Positions 34,637-44,113 of a DNA stretch of 64,000 nt are shown here, one piece after another (the first letter of the stretch is position 1; every line of letters starts with the position of its first letter). The DNA lies in the NCBI RefSeq assembly GCF_002531575.1, contig NZ_NWTI01000003.1:124001-188000 (forward strand), in the 5' to 3' direction. The position numbers and the translations under genes are program-made. This DNA comes from Bradyrhizobium sp. Y36. Lineage in GTDB: Bacteria > Pseudomonadota > Alphaproteobacteria > Rhizobiales > Xanthobacteraceae. The notes beneath the pieces were generated by a model, which saw only the letters and a program-made list of their open reading frames with translations, made no database searches and was not told where the DNA came from.

Positions 34637-35716
34637 ATGCTGAGCCCTTCGATCATAGCCTTCGCATGCGGGCTTGCCGCCGGCGCCGTGCTCGGCGTTG
34701 CCGGCCGCGCGGGACGTTTCTGCACGCTGGCGATGCTCGAGGACGCATTCTTCGGATCGGATTATCGCCGGCTGAAATCCTTTGCGCTGGCCGCTGCGGT
34801 CGCCCTGCTCGCGACCCAGGCGCTCGCCGCGTTCGGCATCGTCGATCTGTCGCGCTCGATCTACCTCACCGCGTCGATCGGCCTTGGCGGCGCGATCCTC
34901 GGTGGGCTGATGTTCGGCGTCGGCATGGCGCTGGTCGGCACCTGCGGCTTCGGCACGCTGGTGCGCGTCGGCGGCGGCGATCTGCGTGCCATCGTTGTCT
35001 TTCTCGTGCTCGGCCTGTCGGCACTCGCCACCATGCGCGGCATCACCGGCATGCTGCGGCTGATGCTGATCGAGCCGCTTTCGGTGCGGCTGCCCGAGGG
35101 AAGCACCCAGACCCTGACATCGCTGCTCGGCGCAGGCGACGCGACGCGCGCGATCATCGTGGTTATGATTTCCGCCGCGCTCGCTTTTTGGGCCCTTGCC
35201 GACGGCCGGCTGATCCGGTCGCCGCGGCTGCTGGCCTCCGGCCTTGCCGTCGGCGGCGCAATCGCGTTCGGCTGGTTTGCAACCGGATGGCTCACCGACG
35301 ACGAGTTCGATCCCGTGCGGGTCTCCTCGCTCAGCTTCGTGGCGCCGCTTGGCGACGCCATTCTCTACATCGCCACCTTCTCCGGCGCGCGGCTCAATTT
35401 CGGCATCGGCTCGGTTGCCGGCGTCGTCGCAGGCTCGTTTGCCGCCGCGATACTCGCGCGCGGCTTCCGCTGGGAGGCCTGCGACGACGCGCGCGAATTG
35501 AAGCGTCACATGACCGGCGCGTTGCTGATGGGCATCGGCGGCATCATGTCGATGGGCTGCACCATCGGCCAGGGCCTGAGCGCATTTTCGACGCTCGCGG
35601 TTTCGGCACCCGTCACGATGGTGGCCATCGCCTGCGGCGCGCGCCTCGGGCTCGAGTTCACGATGACCGGCGAGTGGCTGCCGGCCGTGCGCAGACTGTT
35701 CGGAGCCTCGACCTGA
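34637..35716 (+). CDS. soxT: YeeE/YedE-family transporter, SoxT-like
   Basis: 359-residue membrane protein with duplicated YeeE/YedE signatures: GGLMFGVGMALVGTCGFGTL and GALLMGIGGIMSMGCTIGQG, each with a conserved Cys, and RAGRFCTLAM near the N-terminus. Follows soxR. Likely imports thiosulfate or a related sulfur compound. It is the second copy flanking the sox cluster, only distantly similar to the first. Confidence 0.85.
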   Translation: MLSPSIIAFACGLAAGAVLGVAGRAGRFCTLAMLEDAFFGSDYRRLKSFALAAAVALLATQALAAFGIVDLSRSIYLTASIGLGGAILGGLMFGVGMALVGTCGFGTLVRVGGGDLRAIVVFLVLGLSALATMRGITGMLRLMLIEPLSVRLPEGSTQTLTSLLGAGDATRAIIVVMISAALAFWALADGRLIRSPRLLASGLAVGGAIAFGWFATGWLTDDEFDPVRVSSLSFVAPLGDAILYIATFSGARLNFGIGSVAGVVAGSFAAAILARGFRWEACDDARELKRHMTGALLMGIGGIMSMGCTIGQGLSAFSTLAVSAPVTMVAIACGARLGLEFTMTGEWLPAVRRLFGAST

Positions 35717-35743
35717 CGAACGCGCAGCCGCCGGGATCGGCGC

Positions 35744-36535
35744 TCATGGCCGCGATGGGTTGCCGTCGGCATACCAGGTCAGGTTCGAGGTCACCTCGAT
35801 GACCTTCTCGACCTGCTGCGAAGCTTTCTTGAGGCCCTGCTGACATGCCGCGAGATCCTGAATCACGTCGCCATCGTTCGGGCGGAGCCGCGAGTCGAGC
35901 TTGGCAAGCTCCAACGCATGTGCCCACGACTCCTTCTCCTGTTCCGCACGCAAGTTGAACTCGTTCTTCGCCGCCAGCAGCGCCTTGCCGGCCTCGCCCA
36001 GATCCGCCCGGGTGACCTTCCGGCCGAGCAGACCTGCCTGACTGTTCTCGAAGTCCCTCTTCACCTTCTCGTTGCGCGCATAGGCATCGTCGAACTTCTG
36101 TTCGGTCGCATGGGTCGCTTCGGCCTGTCGCTCGGCCGAGCCTGCCAACCGCGCCTTGGGGTCTTTCGCCTGATCGAGCAAATATTTGGCGTAGTCGACA
36201 TGAATCGTCTGGTCGTCAGGGTCGCCAAGGGCTTCGCCGACCTTCTTTGCAAACAACTGCGTCTCGTAGTTCGCCTTGGCGACATCGACGGCGTGTTGCT
36301 GGTATTGGGAATTGATTTCCCAATCCCTGTCGGTGATGCGATCGTAGGATACGAAATTCTCGACGGCACTGACCGCCGCCTTCTCGCTTCCCTTTGCCAC
36401 CACGCCAAATCCGTCCGCCAGAACTCCGGACGACGTCGGAGGCTTGTTCGCTTTCGGCTTGGCGTCCTGGCTCTGGTCCTGCGCCGACACGATCTGGCTG
36501 TTCAGCCTGTTGGCGATATCCGCAACGATTCCCAT
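35744..36535 (-). CDS. Hypothetical helical protein, candidate T3SS substrate
   Basis: 263 residues, no signal peptide, no membrane segment, highly charged and largely helical. The first 40 residues are rich in Ser, Gln, Lys and Pro (SAQDQSQDAKPKANKPPTSS), the flexible start typical of type III substrates. One internal hydrophobic-poor coiled region runs about 80-200. No domain recognised. It lies at the left edge of the T3SS island, on the strand opposite to the chaperone-translocator block. Secretion is inferred from position and composition only. Confidence 0.6.
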   Translation of the reverse strand: MGIVADIANRLNSQIVSAQDQSQDAKPKANKPPTSSGVLADGFGVVAKGSEKAAVSAVENFVSYDRITDRDWEINSQYQQHAVDVAKANYETQLFAKKVGEALGDPDDQTIHVDYAKYLLDQAKDPKARLAGSAERQAEATHATEQKFDDAYARNEKVKRDFENSQAGLLGRKVTRADLGEAGKALLAAKNEFNLRAEQEKESWAHALELAKLDSRLRPNDGDVIQDLAACQQGLKKASQQVEKVIEVTSNLTWYADGNPSRP

Positions 36536-36696
36536 TTCAATCCTTCACTGTTGACGCGCCGTCGTTTCGGCACGAGCCGCGTGGCGATCGAGCTAACACG
36601 CAAGTGCGCGATGACTTGTACCTGATATGACTGCCGTCGCCGGTTTTCGACCAGACCGCGCCGCCCGCTGTGGCTCGTCAAGTCTTCACCCGCAGC

Positions 36697-37437
36697 TCAA
36701 GGCTTGGTGGCGCCGGCGGCCTTGGCGGCGGCAGCGGCTGCCCGTTCCCGGTCTCGGTAGTTCGTCGCGTATTGCCTTTCCGCTTCGGCGGCTTCGATGG
36801 CCAGCCGACGTCTAAGTTCGGTTGTCCTGTTCGTGTTCGGGGTCTTCGGATCGTGGTCAGACTTCAGCCAGTCGATAAGGTTTTGCTCGGCTCTCGAGGC
36901 CGCCTTGATCGCCGCGGTCAGCCGCAGATCCGCATCCGCCGCGATGCCCGCCGGGGTCAGCTTGTTGGCGAGTTCTTCTGCCCGCATGACGCGATGAAGC
37001 GCATTGGTCCGCTGCGCATCGGTGGCGCCGGGATCATTGTAGAGCCTTTGGTATTCCTCCTTTTCGAGCGCGACTTGACCTCTTGCCAACTCGAGGGCCT
37101 TGGCCTTGAGCACGGCGTCCGTTGCCAGCGCCTTCTCCTTGAGCGGTGCGGATCGGTCGCTCTTGCCCTGCTTTGTCGCGTTGTGTTTGTCGACGTCGGC
37201 GAGTTCCTTGGCGAGACCATAGTGATGATCGAGAAACGACGTGACCGCCGTCTCCACCTCGGAGGCTTCTGCCGATGTCGAGACAGGCTCTGGCTTCACC
37301 GCCGGTGGAGGCGATTGCAGGCCGGAGATGCCTGCGCTCTTCTTTGCGGGGGCGGCTTCGGCTTGCGCAGTCCGCTGCTGCGCGGATGGCTGATGGACCG
37401 TGCGTGCCGTTGCCGGATCTATCGTCGCGCCACTCAT
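36697..37437 (-). CDS. Hypothetical helical protein, candidate T3SS substrate
   Basis: 246 residues. The N-terminal 55 residues are disordered and rich in Ala, Gln, Pro and Ser (QPSAQQRTAQAEAAPAKKS, SPPPAVKPEPVSTSAE), followed by a charged, helical body with long coiled-coil-like runs and an Ala-rich end. No known motif. Same strand as the 35744-36535 gene with a gap of about 160 bases, and no clear similarity between the two. Probably an effector or accessory secreted protein, by context. Confidence 0.6.
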   Translation of the reverse strand: MSGATIDPATARTVHQPSAQQRTAQAEAAPAKKSAGISGLQSPPPAVKPEPVSTSAEASEVETAVTSFLDHHYGLAKELADVDKHNATKQGKSDRSAPLKEKALATDAVLKAKALELARGQVALEKEEYQRLYNDPGATDAQRTNALHRVMRAEELANKLTPAGIAADADLRLTAAIKAASRAEQNLIDWLKSDHDPKTPNTNRTTELRRRLAIEAAEAERQYATNYRDRERAAAAAAKAAGATKP

Positions 37438-37562
37438 TTATCCTGTTCTCCATGACGGGGATATCCGCTCCCAGCGAGCGAGGTGACCATCATGCACATC
37501 ACGCCCGGCGTCGCGTCATGCGAACGCAGGATGGGTCGGGGCCAGGAAGATCTAGCGGTCGC

Positions 37563-37949
37563 TCATCTGAGCATCGGCTCGGTTGCACCATCCAGCTCGA
37601 CGAGCAACTCGCGCGCCAACGCGGCATCCGGCCGCTCGCCTGCGGTCTGCATGACCTCACGCAAAATCTCGCGCGCGGCGGTGCGATCGCCACTGCGATA
37701 GAGCGCCAAGGCGAGGAACGCCTGCTGCGTATCGGTCGGCGGCAATGCGCGCATCGTCTTGACTGCACCGGCGTAGTTGCCGGCAGCCATCTCGACCAGG
37801 GCAGCGCCGATGAAGCCCGCCTCTCCCGCCGGTCGCGCGGCCCGGACGCCGGCGAAGATCGCGGCAGCCTTGTCGCCCTGTCCGCGCGACAGCGCCATGA
37901 AGCCCAACTCGGCGAGTGTACGGACGTCGTCGGCCGTGAGCTCGATCAT
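37563..37949 (-). CDS. TPR-like small protein, possible T3SS chaperone (HrpB1/SctG-like)
   Basis: 128 residues from ATG 37949, made of about three TPR-like helix pairs (LGFMALSRGQGDKAAAIFAG, GAALVEMAAGNYAGAVKTM, AFLALALYRSGDRTAAREIL). Size, repeats and location match the small TPR proteins of T3SS loci such as HrpB1/HrpK or the YscG group that chaperones needle subunits. That role is inferred. Confidence 0.65.
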   Translation of the reverse strand: MIELTADDVRTLAELGFMALSRGQGDKAAAIFAGVRAARPAGEAGFIGAALVEMAAGNYAGAVKTMRALPPTDTQQAFLALALYRSGDRTAAREILREVMQTAGERPDAALARELLVELDGATEPMLR

Positions 37950-38289
37950 GCGGTCCAATCCAGAAGCGGTGCTCTACGAGGCATCAATCGCGATGGATAT
38001 AGCGCGTCGATCTTCGCGATGCCAACTCCCACCGCGAGGGAACAACTGCACTATGCTTGTCACATGCGGCACACGGCGCTCGCTTCCTTCATGATCTATC
38101 ACGAGCGTCGCATCGCTTCCGCACCCGAGGAATGACAGGAGCAGTTCGTTTACAGCACATGCCTTGTCGTCATTGACCAAACCGCCGGCGCCGCGCCTCC
38201 GACGATCGGGGGACTATTGCCCCATCGTGCCCCGCTATAATCGGAGCCGCCCTGCGGCACCCACGCCTTGAAACAACGCGAGCGTCAAG
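37950..38289 (+). promoter_or_regulatory. Promoter region of the chaperone-translocator block
   Basis: A 340-base divergent gap. TATAAT at 38236-38241, 49 bases before the first plus-strand gene, is a good -10 hexamer; no matching -35 at the proper distance is clear. No tts box (the TtsI target of nodulation-type T3SS) was seen here. Confidence 0.35.
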
Positions 38290-38796
38290 ATGTCCGTTGC
38301 GATTCCACGAAGGCCTCTCAAGCCCGATACGGGCGAACGCGTCACCGAGCTCGGCGAAGCGCAGCGTCTCATCGCCCAGGGGGCCGTTCGCAAGGCGCTC
38401 GGGCTGGAGCCGGTCGACCTTCGCCTCGGCCTCGACATTGCCCGCAACCAGCTGCAGAAGGGCGCGCCGATCGAGGCCTTCCAGACCTATGCCGCGCTCG
38501 TCGTGTGCGATCCCAGCGATCCCGAGCTCCAGGCCGGACTTGCCAATTGCGCCCTGCTGCTCGGCGAGAACAGTCTCGCTCTGCACGCGGCATCCGCGAT
38601 CGTCGCGCTCGCGCCGTCGGATCCTCGCGGATATTTCCTTTCCGGACGTGCCTGCCTCGCCATGGGCCAGCTCACCGAGGCGAACGAGGATCTGACGGAA
38701 GCGATGCGGCTGGCCAGAGGACCGCAGGGCGATGCCGCTGCCATTCTCGACGAATCCAGGAAGCTGCTGGACCGGATTGCCCTGCTCAAGAAATAA
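38290..38796 (+). CDS. SycD/LcrH-type translocator chaperone 1
   Basis: 168 residues with three TPRs (IEAFQTYAALVVCDPSDPEL, GLANCALLLGENSLALHAASAI, GYFLSGRACLAMGQLTEANE), the class II chaperone layout. Such proteins bind translocator proteins in the cytoplasm before export. First gene of the plus-strand block, 5 bases before a second chaperone and followed by two probable translocators. Confidence 0.8.
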   Translation: MSVAIPRRPLKPDTGERVTELGEAQRLIAQGAVRKALGLEPVDLRLGLDIARNQLQKGAPIEAFQTYAALVVCDPSDPELQAGLANCALLLGENSLALHAASAIVALAPSDPRGYFLSGRACLAMGQLTEANEDLTEAMRLARGPQGDAAAILDESRKLLDRIALLKK

Positions 38797-38801
38797 CCGC
38801 G

Positions 38802-39410
38802 ATGTCGGCCGAGCCCGCAGTTCATGGAGACGTTCTGACCACCGGTGCTGACGCCGATCCGGGCGCGAGCGAATTCCTCCTGCTGGAAGAGCTCTTCGTC
38901 GCCGCCGCGACCGCAAGGGGCCTGCCGGGCCGCAAGATTGTCGCACGGCTGAAAGATGGCGGCCTGCTCGGCCAGGCGCTCGGAATCAAGCGCGAGGCGA
39001 TCGAGCTTCTCTATGCCCGGGCCCATCGCTGGGGAACGATCGGCGAGCACGCGCGAGCCGAGCGGCTGTTCGCCGCGCTCTGCGTCATCGACACCGGCTG
39101 CGCCGATCATTGGGTCGGCCTCGGGATCTGCCTGAGGGCGCGTTCACTCTGGCCTGACGCGGTGGCCGCCTTCGAGCGCGCGACCGCGCTGCGGCCAGAC
39201 TGGGACGTCCCGCATTTGCACCTGCTGGAACTGTGCGCCCGCCATCGCGACTGGACCAGGGCAGCAGCAGAGCTTGCCGCCTTCGAACAGAAGACGACAG
39301 CCCAGACACCAGCCGCCCTGATCGCGGAGGCCGGCCGTTACCGCGTCGCCATCGAACTGCGCCTGTCCGGACAGGCAGGCGCGGACCGCGCAGAGGAACC
39401 AGGGCCATGA
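38802..39410 (+). CDS. SycD/LcrH-type translocator chaperone 2
   Basis: 202 residues from ATG 38802. TPR helices in RAERLFAALCVIDTGCADHW, VGLGICLRARSLWPDAVAAF and DWTRAAAELAAFE. Overlaps the next gene by 4 bases (ATGA at 39407). Two tandem class II chaperones before two exported proteins suggest one chaperone per translocator. Confidence 0.75.
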   Translation: MSAEPAVHGDVLTTGADADPGASEFLLLEELFVAAATARGLPGRKIVARLKDGGLLGQALGIKREAIELLYARAHRWGTIGEHARAERLFAALCVIDTGCADHWVGLGICLRARSLWPDAVAAFERATALRPDWDVPHLHLLELCARHRDWTRAAAELAAFEQKTTAQTPAALIAEAGRYRVAIELRLSGQAGADRAEEPGP

Positions 39411-40417
39411 CGCCGATCGACGGTCTCCTTCACACGCTCGATGATCTGCTGCGCACCAGCCTGACGGCCGAGATTGCGAAAGCGCTCGCCCCGGGATCCG
39501 ATGATGAGACATCGCGTGAGATTCCCGCGGCGGGCAGCTACGGCACGGGCGCAACGTCGGTGCCGACGGGCACGCCTGGCTTTGCCGGCCTGCGGTTGCC
39601 CATGGCTTTTTCCGACCGGCTCGAGACCGAGATCGTCCGCACGCTCTTGATGAGTCTCATCGGAAGCGCCAGCCCCGGTGCGCAGGAGGCGCCGTCCACT
39701 GCACTATCGGCCGCAATCCGGCAGGCCCTTTCCGCGCAGCCCGGCAGCGCCGCGGAGCAGCAGGGCTTCGCCTGGGAAGACGCAGCTCAACTACTCGCCA
39801 GGCCGTCTTCGGCCCCTCGCCTCGCGATGCCCCTGCATCAGCAGGTCGTCGCGAGCGGTTCCCGCACTGATCTATGGGAAGGCTCGACGTCCGGATCGAA
39901 CGCGCAGCCGCAGCGCGGCGCAGTGATCGATTCCGGTACGCAGCCGGCAGCCGATCGGGCCAGTGCGGACGCCGCGACATCCTCCGAACAGCAACCGCGC
40001 GCGGCGGACAAGGCGCACAATGCCGGCATCCAGACGGCGGCCAGCTCGCCCCTCGGCGAGATGCGAGGCATCATCGCTTCGTTCGCATTGAACGCCGCGA
40101 TGATTCCGGGATGGCCCTACCAGACGCCGTTCGCGGCCGGCGCCCCGAAGATCAGCGACGAAGAGCTTCTCGCTTATCTCGCCAATATGGGCGCGCAGGG
40201 CCAATTGGTGGAGAAGCTGCGGAAGTCGCGGCCGCCCGCCGGCAAGCGGCTGCTGATGTGCCTTGCGGCCATGCTGACCGCGATCGAGACCGTCGTCGAC
40301 GCGATCGCCAGCGAGCTCGCCTTGCTGGCCGGGGACGAGACGGCGCTCGCGCAAGATCGGGCGGCTGCGAATGCTCATGGGCGGACCGGGGCGCGGCACC
40401 GGCTCTACATCGAGTGA
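39407..40417 (+). CDS. Probable T3SS translocator or secreted protein
   Basis: 336 residues, no signal peptide. A long low-complexity Ala/Ser/Gln/Pro middle and a single hydrophobic stretch near residue 280 (LLMCLAAMLTAIETVVDAIA). One hydrophobic segment and a preceding chaperone gene coupled by ATGA fit a minor translocator of the SctB/YopD kind. There is no sequence motif to prove it; an early substrate or effector is the alternative. Confidence 0.55.
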   Translation: MTPIDGLLHTLDDLLRTSLTAEIAKALAPGSDDETSREIPAAGSYGTGATSVPTGTPGFAGLRLPMAFSDRLETEIVRTLLMSLIGSASPGAQEAPSTALSAAIRQALSAQPGSAAEQQGFAWEDAAQLLARPSSAPRLAMPLHQQVVASGSRTDLWEGSTSGSNAQPQRGAVIDSGTQPAADRASADAATSSEQQPRAADKAHNAGIQTAASSPLGEMRGIIASFALNAAMIPGWPYQTPFAAGAPKISDEELLAYLANMGAQGQLVEKLRKSRPPAGKRLLMCLAAMLTAIETVVDAIASELALLAGDETALAQDRAAANAHGRTGARHRLYIE

Positions 40418-40485
40418 TTTTCTGCACAACGATGGCCGTGCGCCCCGTCTAGGCTCGTGCCGTCCATCAAGCAAAGGAAGATACG

Positions 40486-41928
40486 ATGTCCTCCGTCTCA
40501 GGCATCTCGCCCTATGCGTCCTCCCTCTGGCTCGACTTGCCGGCCGAGCCGACCGGCGGCCCGCGGCCGGACGGAACATCGGGAGCCTTTGCCACCGGCC
40601 TGCCGCCCATCGGGCCCTCGAGCGACGACGCCAGCCTGCAACTCCTGGCCTCGATCCTGCAGAGCGACGGCAACAAGGCCGCGGCGAACCGGATTCGCTC
40701 CCTCCTGAGCGGCTTTGCCGGCGTGATCGGCGCGATCGGCGCCAATGCCGTCCAGCGACAACGGCTGGTCGAGCAGAACGCCGCCAACGCAGTCGAGATC
40801 GCCAAGCTGCAGCAGCAGAAGGACAGTGCCACGTCCGATCTCGCCGCCGCGCAGGACAAGCTGCAGCACGACCAGAAGCTCGACCCACCCGATCCGGATC
40901 TCGTCAAGGCCGACATGGATGCGATCGCGGCCCTCCAGGCCTCGATCGCCGCGTTGACGCAATCGATCAGCAACCTCCAGACCCAATCGGATGCAAACGC
41001 CGCCCGCATCGCCGGCCTGCAATCGGGCTTCCTCGGCGGCTTCGTCTCGATCGCAGCCGCAATCAGCCGCAACCTCGCCAGCCAGCAGCGCAGCATTGAC
41101 GCGGGCAATGACAGCTCGATCAGCCTGATCGAGAGCATCTATGCCGACGTGCAGCAGTTCCTGAACGAGGCTCAAGCCGTCAAGGAGCAGCGGCAGCTGC
41201 AGGGCCGGGCGGCCGATGAGAAGGAGATCACGACGCAGCAGATCGAGATCTCGACGCAGCAAAACGTCGGGACGGCGGCAGCGCTGCAAGGCGCGGCCGA
41301 GATCGCTGACAACAGTCAGGTTGAGGCGCGGGAGGCGACGGCTCAAGACAGGAAGGAAGACGCCATCGCGCAAGCCGATCGGCCATCGCAGGAAACCGCC
41401 CGCCCCGATCCGGCGCGCGCGAATGGGCTGGCCGGGCCCTCCAACGAGCCGTCGGCGCGGTCCGGCGAAGCCGGGCGGACTGAAGCGGAGCCTATCGCCG
41501 CCGCGCTGGCCGCGCGCCCGGTAACCGCCGGCATTGCAGATGCGCCCGAAGACGATCTCGTGCGGGCCGACCGTCGAGCTGACCGCGGGATCGCAGGTGG
41601 TGCGGACCGATCGCGAAGCTTTGCCCCCGCGGATGACCTGCGTGACGATGCCAAGGCCGCGGTCCTGCGCCAGCAGCTCGGCGCGAATTCAAATGCCGCC
41701 GCGCTCGCCGAGCAGGCCGCGGACGCCCGCGAGATCGCCGGCCGAACTCAGCGGCACGATGCGATCGGTCCAGACGCGATCGATCAACTGGTCAGCCGCG
41801 CCGACCGGCTCGTGGCGACGTTGAACCATCTCCTCAATCCGCCAGCGGCCTCCCCCGACCCGTCAGGACTTGGTCTCACCTCCGCCAGCCTGCAGGACGG
41901 CTCGGGACGGCTGCGGATCCCAATCTAG
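40486..41928 (+). CDS. Probable major T3SS translocator (SctE-like)
   Basis: 480 residues, no signal. Two hydrophobic segments at about 72-88 (SLLSGFAGVIGAIGANA) and 178-195 (LQSGFLGGFVSIAAAIS) separated by a strong coiled coil (about 95-170), with a second coil after residue 215 and an Ala/Asp-rich disordered tail. This layout resembles YopB/IpaB-type pore-forming translocators. It follows two SycD-like chaperones and is 58 bases before sctV. The assignment is by architecture, not family match. Confidence 0.55.
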   Translation: MSSVSGISPYASSLWLDLPAEPTGGPRPDGTSGAFATGLPPIGPSSDDASLQLLASILQSDGNKAAANRIRSLLSGFAGVIGAIGANAVQRQRLVEQNAANAVEIAKLQQQKDSATSDLAAAQDKLQHDQKLDPPDPDLVKADMDAIAALQASIAALTQSISNLQTQSDANAARIAGLQSGFLGGFVSIAAAISRNLASQQRSIDAGNDSSISLIESIYADVQQFLNEAQAVKEQRQLQGRAADEKEITTQQIEISTQQNVGTAAALQGAAEIADNSQVEAREATAQDRKEDAIAQADRPSQETARPDPARANGLAGPSNEPSARSGEAGRTEAEPIAAALAARPVTAGIADAPEDDLVRADRRADRGIAGGADRSRSFAPADDLRDDAKAAVLRQQLGANSNAAALAEQAADAREIAGRTQRHDAIGPDAIDQLVSRADRLVATLNHLLNPPAASPDPSGLGLTSASLQDGSGRLRIPI

Positions 41929-41986
41929 CTCCGTTCGGGCAAGCCGAGACGCGGGGCTCGCCGCAAGACGACAACAGGATTTCAAC

Positions 41987-44113
41987 ATGCTGACCGGTTT
42001 CCTACGAACGATCTCCAAGCGAAACGACCTGATGCTGGCGTTCATGCTGGTCTGCATCGTCTTCATGATGATCCTGCCGCTGCCGACACAGGTGATCGAC
42101 CTTCTGATCGGCATCAACCTGACGCTGGCGGCGATCCTGCTGATGGCGTCGGTCTATCTCCAGAACGTGGTCGAGCTGTCCTCGTTTCCCTCGATCCTGC
42201 TGCTCACCACGCTGTTTCGGTTGGCGCTCGCGATCTCGACGACCCGTCTCATCCTGATCCAGGCGGACGCCGGTCATATCGTCGAAACGTTCGGCCAGTT
42301 CGTGGTCGCCGGCAATCTCGTCGTCGGCCTCGTCGTGTTCCTGATCCTGACCATCGTCAATTTCATGGTCATCACCAAGGGCTCCGAACGCGTCGCGGAA
42401 GTGTCCGCGCGATTCTCGCTGGATTCGATGCCCGGCAAGCAGATGTCGATCGACTCCGACATGCGCGGCGGCCAGATCGAGCTCGGCGAGGCCAAGCGCC
42501 GCCGCAACAAGCTCGAAAAGGAAAGCCAGCTCTATGGCGCCATGGACGGCGCCATGAAGTTCGTCAAGGGCGATGCCATTGCGGGCCTCATCATCATCGC
42601 CATCAACCTGATCGGCGGCATCGCCATCGGGACGCTGCAACACGGCATGACGGCCGCCGAGGCGCTGGAGCGCTATTCGCTGCTCACCATCGGCGACGGC
42701 CTGGTGTCGCAGATTCCCGCGCTGTTCATCTCGATCACCGCCGGCTTCATCGTCACCCGCGTCTCCTCCGAGGAGAACAAGGACCTCGGCACCGACATCG
42801 CCTCCCAGCTCATGAACGAGCCCAAGGCGCTGATGATCACGGCCGGCATCCTCGGCATCTTCGCCATCGTTCCCGGCTTCCCGCCGATCGTCTTCATCGC
42901 CCTGTCGATGGCCTGCGCCGGCGCCGGCATTCTGACCGCACGCGCCCGCAAGCGCAATCTGTCCGACCAGCGCACGCAGGAGATGCCGGCGCTCGCCGGC
43001 GCCTTGTCCGGCGGCGACGTCCCCTCGTTTCCGAAGGACGACCCCGAGGACAATGAGCCGATCGAGAACGTCAAGTTCACCCTCGTCGTTCCCCTGATCG
43101 TCGACCTCTCCTCCGCCGTCCGCAACTCGATCCGTCCGAACAAGCTCGACCGCGAGGTGGCGCGGGTGCGGCGGGCTCTCTATTTCGATCTCGGCGTGCC
43201 GTTCCCCGGCGTCCATCTGCGCCTCAACGACAATCTGCGCGAAGGCCAGTACCGCATCCTGGTGAACGAGATTCCGGTCGCCGCGGGAATGCTGCAGCCG
43301 AACTGGTTCATCGTTCGCGAGACGGAAGAGAACCTCAACATGTTCGACATTCCGTTCGAGCGCGGTGAGGACTTTCTGCCGAACACGCCGAGCTACTGGG
43401 TCCAGATGAAGCATCTGCCGCTGGTCGAGCGCGCCGGCATGCAGATCATGACGCCGTCCAGCATGCTGACCTATCATCTCGCGCACGTGCTGAAGAGCCA
43501 CGCGTCCGAATTCATCGGCATCCAGGAGACCATGTACCTGATGAACCAGATGGAGGACAATTTCGCCGAGCTGGTGCGCGAGGCCACGCGCGTGCTTCCG
43601 GTCATCACCATCACCGACGTGTTGCAGCGGCTGGTCATGGAGCAGATCTCGATCCGCGACATGCGCACCATCCTCGAAGGGCTGGTCGAATGGGGGCAGC
43701 GGGAAAAGGACCCCATCATCCTCGTCGAGCACATGCGCGGCGCCATGTCCCGCTACATCACCCACAAGTTCTCGGGCGGCCAGAACATCATCCCCGCCTA
43801 TTTGCTCTCCAAGGAGATCGAGGACGCGGTGCGCGGCGCCGTCCGGCAGACCAGCGGCGCCTCCTATCTGGCGCTCGCACCCGACATCCACCGCCAGCTC
43901 ATCGCCTCGATGAAGAACGTGATCCGCAGCACCGGCCAGCACAGCCTGTCGCCCGTGCTGCTGGCGCCGATGGACATCAGGCGTTTCATGCGCAAGGTCA
44001 TCGAACGCGACTTCCCCGATCTCGCCGTGCTGTCCTATCAGGAGCTCGAGCCGAGCTCGAACGTGCAGCCGCTGGAGAGGATCAAGCTCGTCAACCAGCT
44101 CTCCGCCGCGTGA
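41987..44113 (+). CDS. sctV: SctV, T3SS export gate protein
   Basis: 708 residues (HrcV/LcrD/FlhA family). About eight membrane segments occupy the first 300 residues, with the FHIPEP-type region SFPSILLLTTLFRLALAIST and MDGAMKFVKGDAIAG. The large cytoplasmic domain forms the nonameric ring (PWXQM-like SYWVQMKHLPLVERAGM, LSPVLLAPMDIRRFMRKVIE). ATG 41987 has CAGGA upstream. Its stop overlaps a GTG start (GTGA) of the proton-channel-like gene, so the two are translationally coupled. Confidence 0.95.
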   Translation: MLTGFLRTISKRNDLMLAFMLVCIVFMMILPLPTQVIDLLIGINLTLAAILLMASVYLQNVVELSSFPSILLLTTLFRLALAISTTRLILIQADAGHIVETFGQFVVAGNLVVGLVVFLILTIVNFMVITKGSERVAEVSARFSLDSMPGKQMSIDSDMRGGQIELGEAKRRRNKLEKESQLYGAMDGAMKFVKGDAIAGLIIIAINLIGGIAIGTLQHGMTAAEALERYSLLTIGDGLVSQIPALFISITAGFIVTRVSSEENKDLGTDIASQLMNEPKALMITAGILGIFAIVPGFPPIVFIALSMACAGAGILTARARKRNLSDQRTQEMPALAGALSGGDVPSFPKDDPEDNEPIENVKFTLVVPLIVDLSSAVRNSIRPNKLDREVARVRRALYFDLGVPFPGVHLRLNDNLREGQYRILVNEIPVAAGMLQPNWFIVRETEENLNMFDIPFERGEDFLPNTPSYWVQMKHLPLVERAGMQIMTPSSMLTYHLAHVLKSHASEFIGIQETMYLMNQMEDNFAELVREATRVLPVITITDVLQRLVMEQISIRDMRTILEGLVEWGQREKDPIILVEHMRGAMSRYITHKFSGGQNIIPAYLLSKEIEDAVRGAVRQTSGASYLALAPDIHRQLIASMKNVIRSTGQHSLSPVLLAPMDIRRFMRKVIERDFPDLAVLSYQELEPSSNVQPLERIKLVNQLSAA

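Noticed and set aside
42002..43942. 646-codon minus-strand open frame
   Set aside because: Shadow of sctV. Its composition (long His/Asp/Gln/Arg runs) is typical of antisense translation of GC-rich genes.
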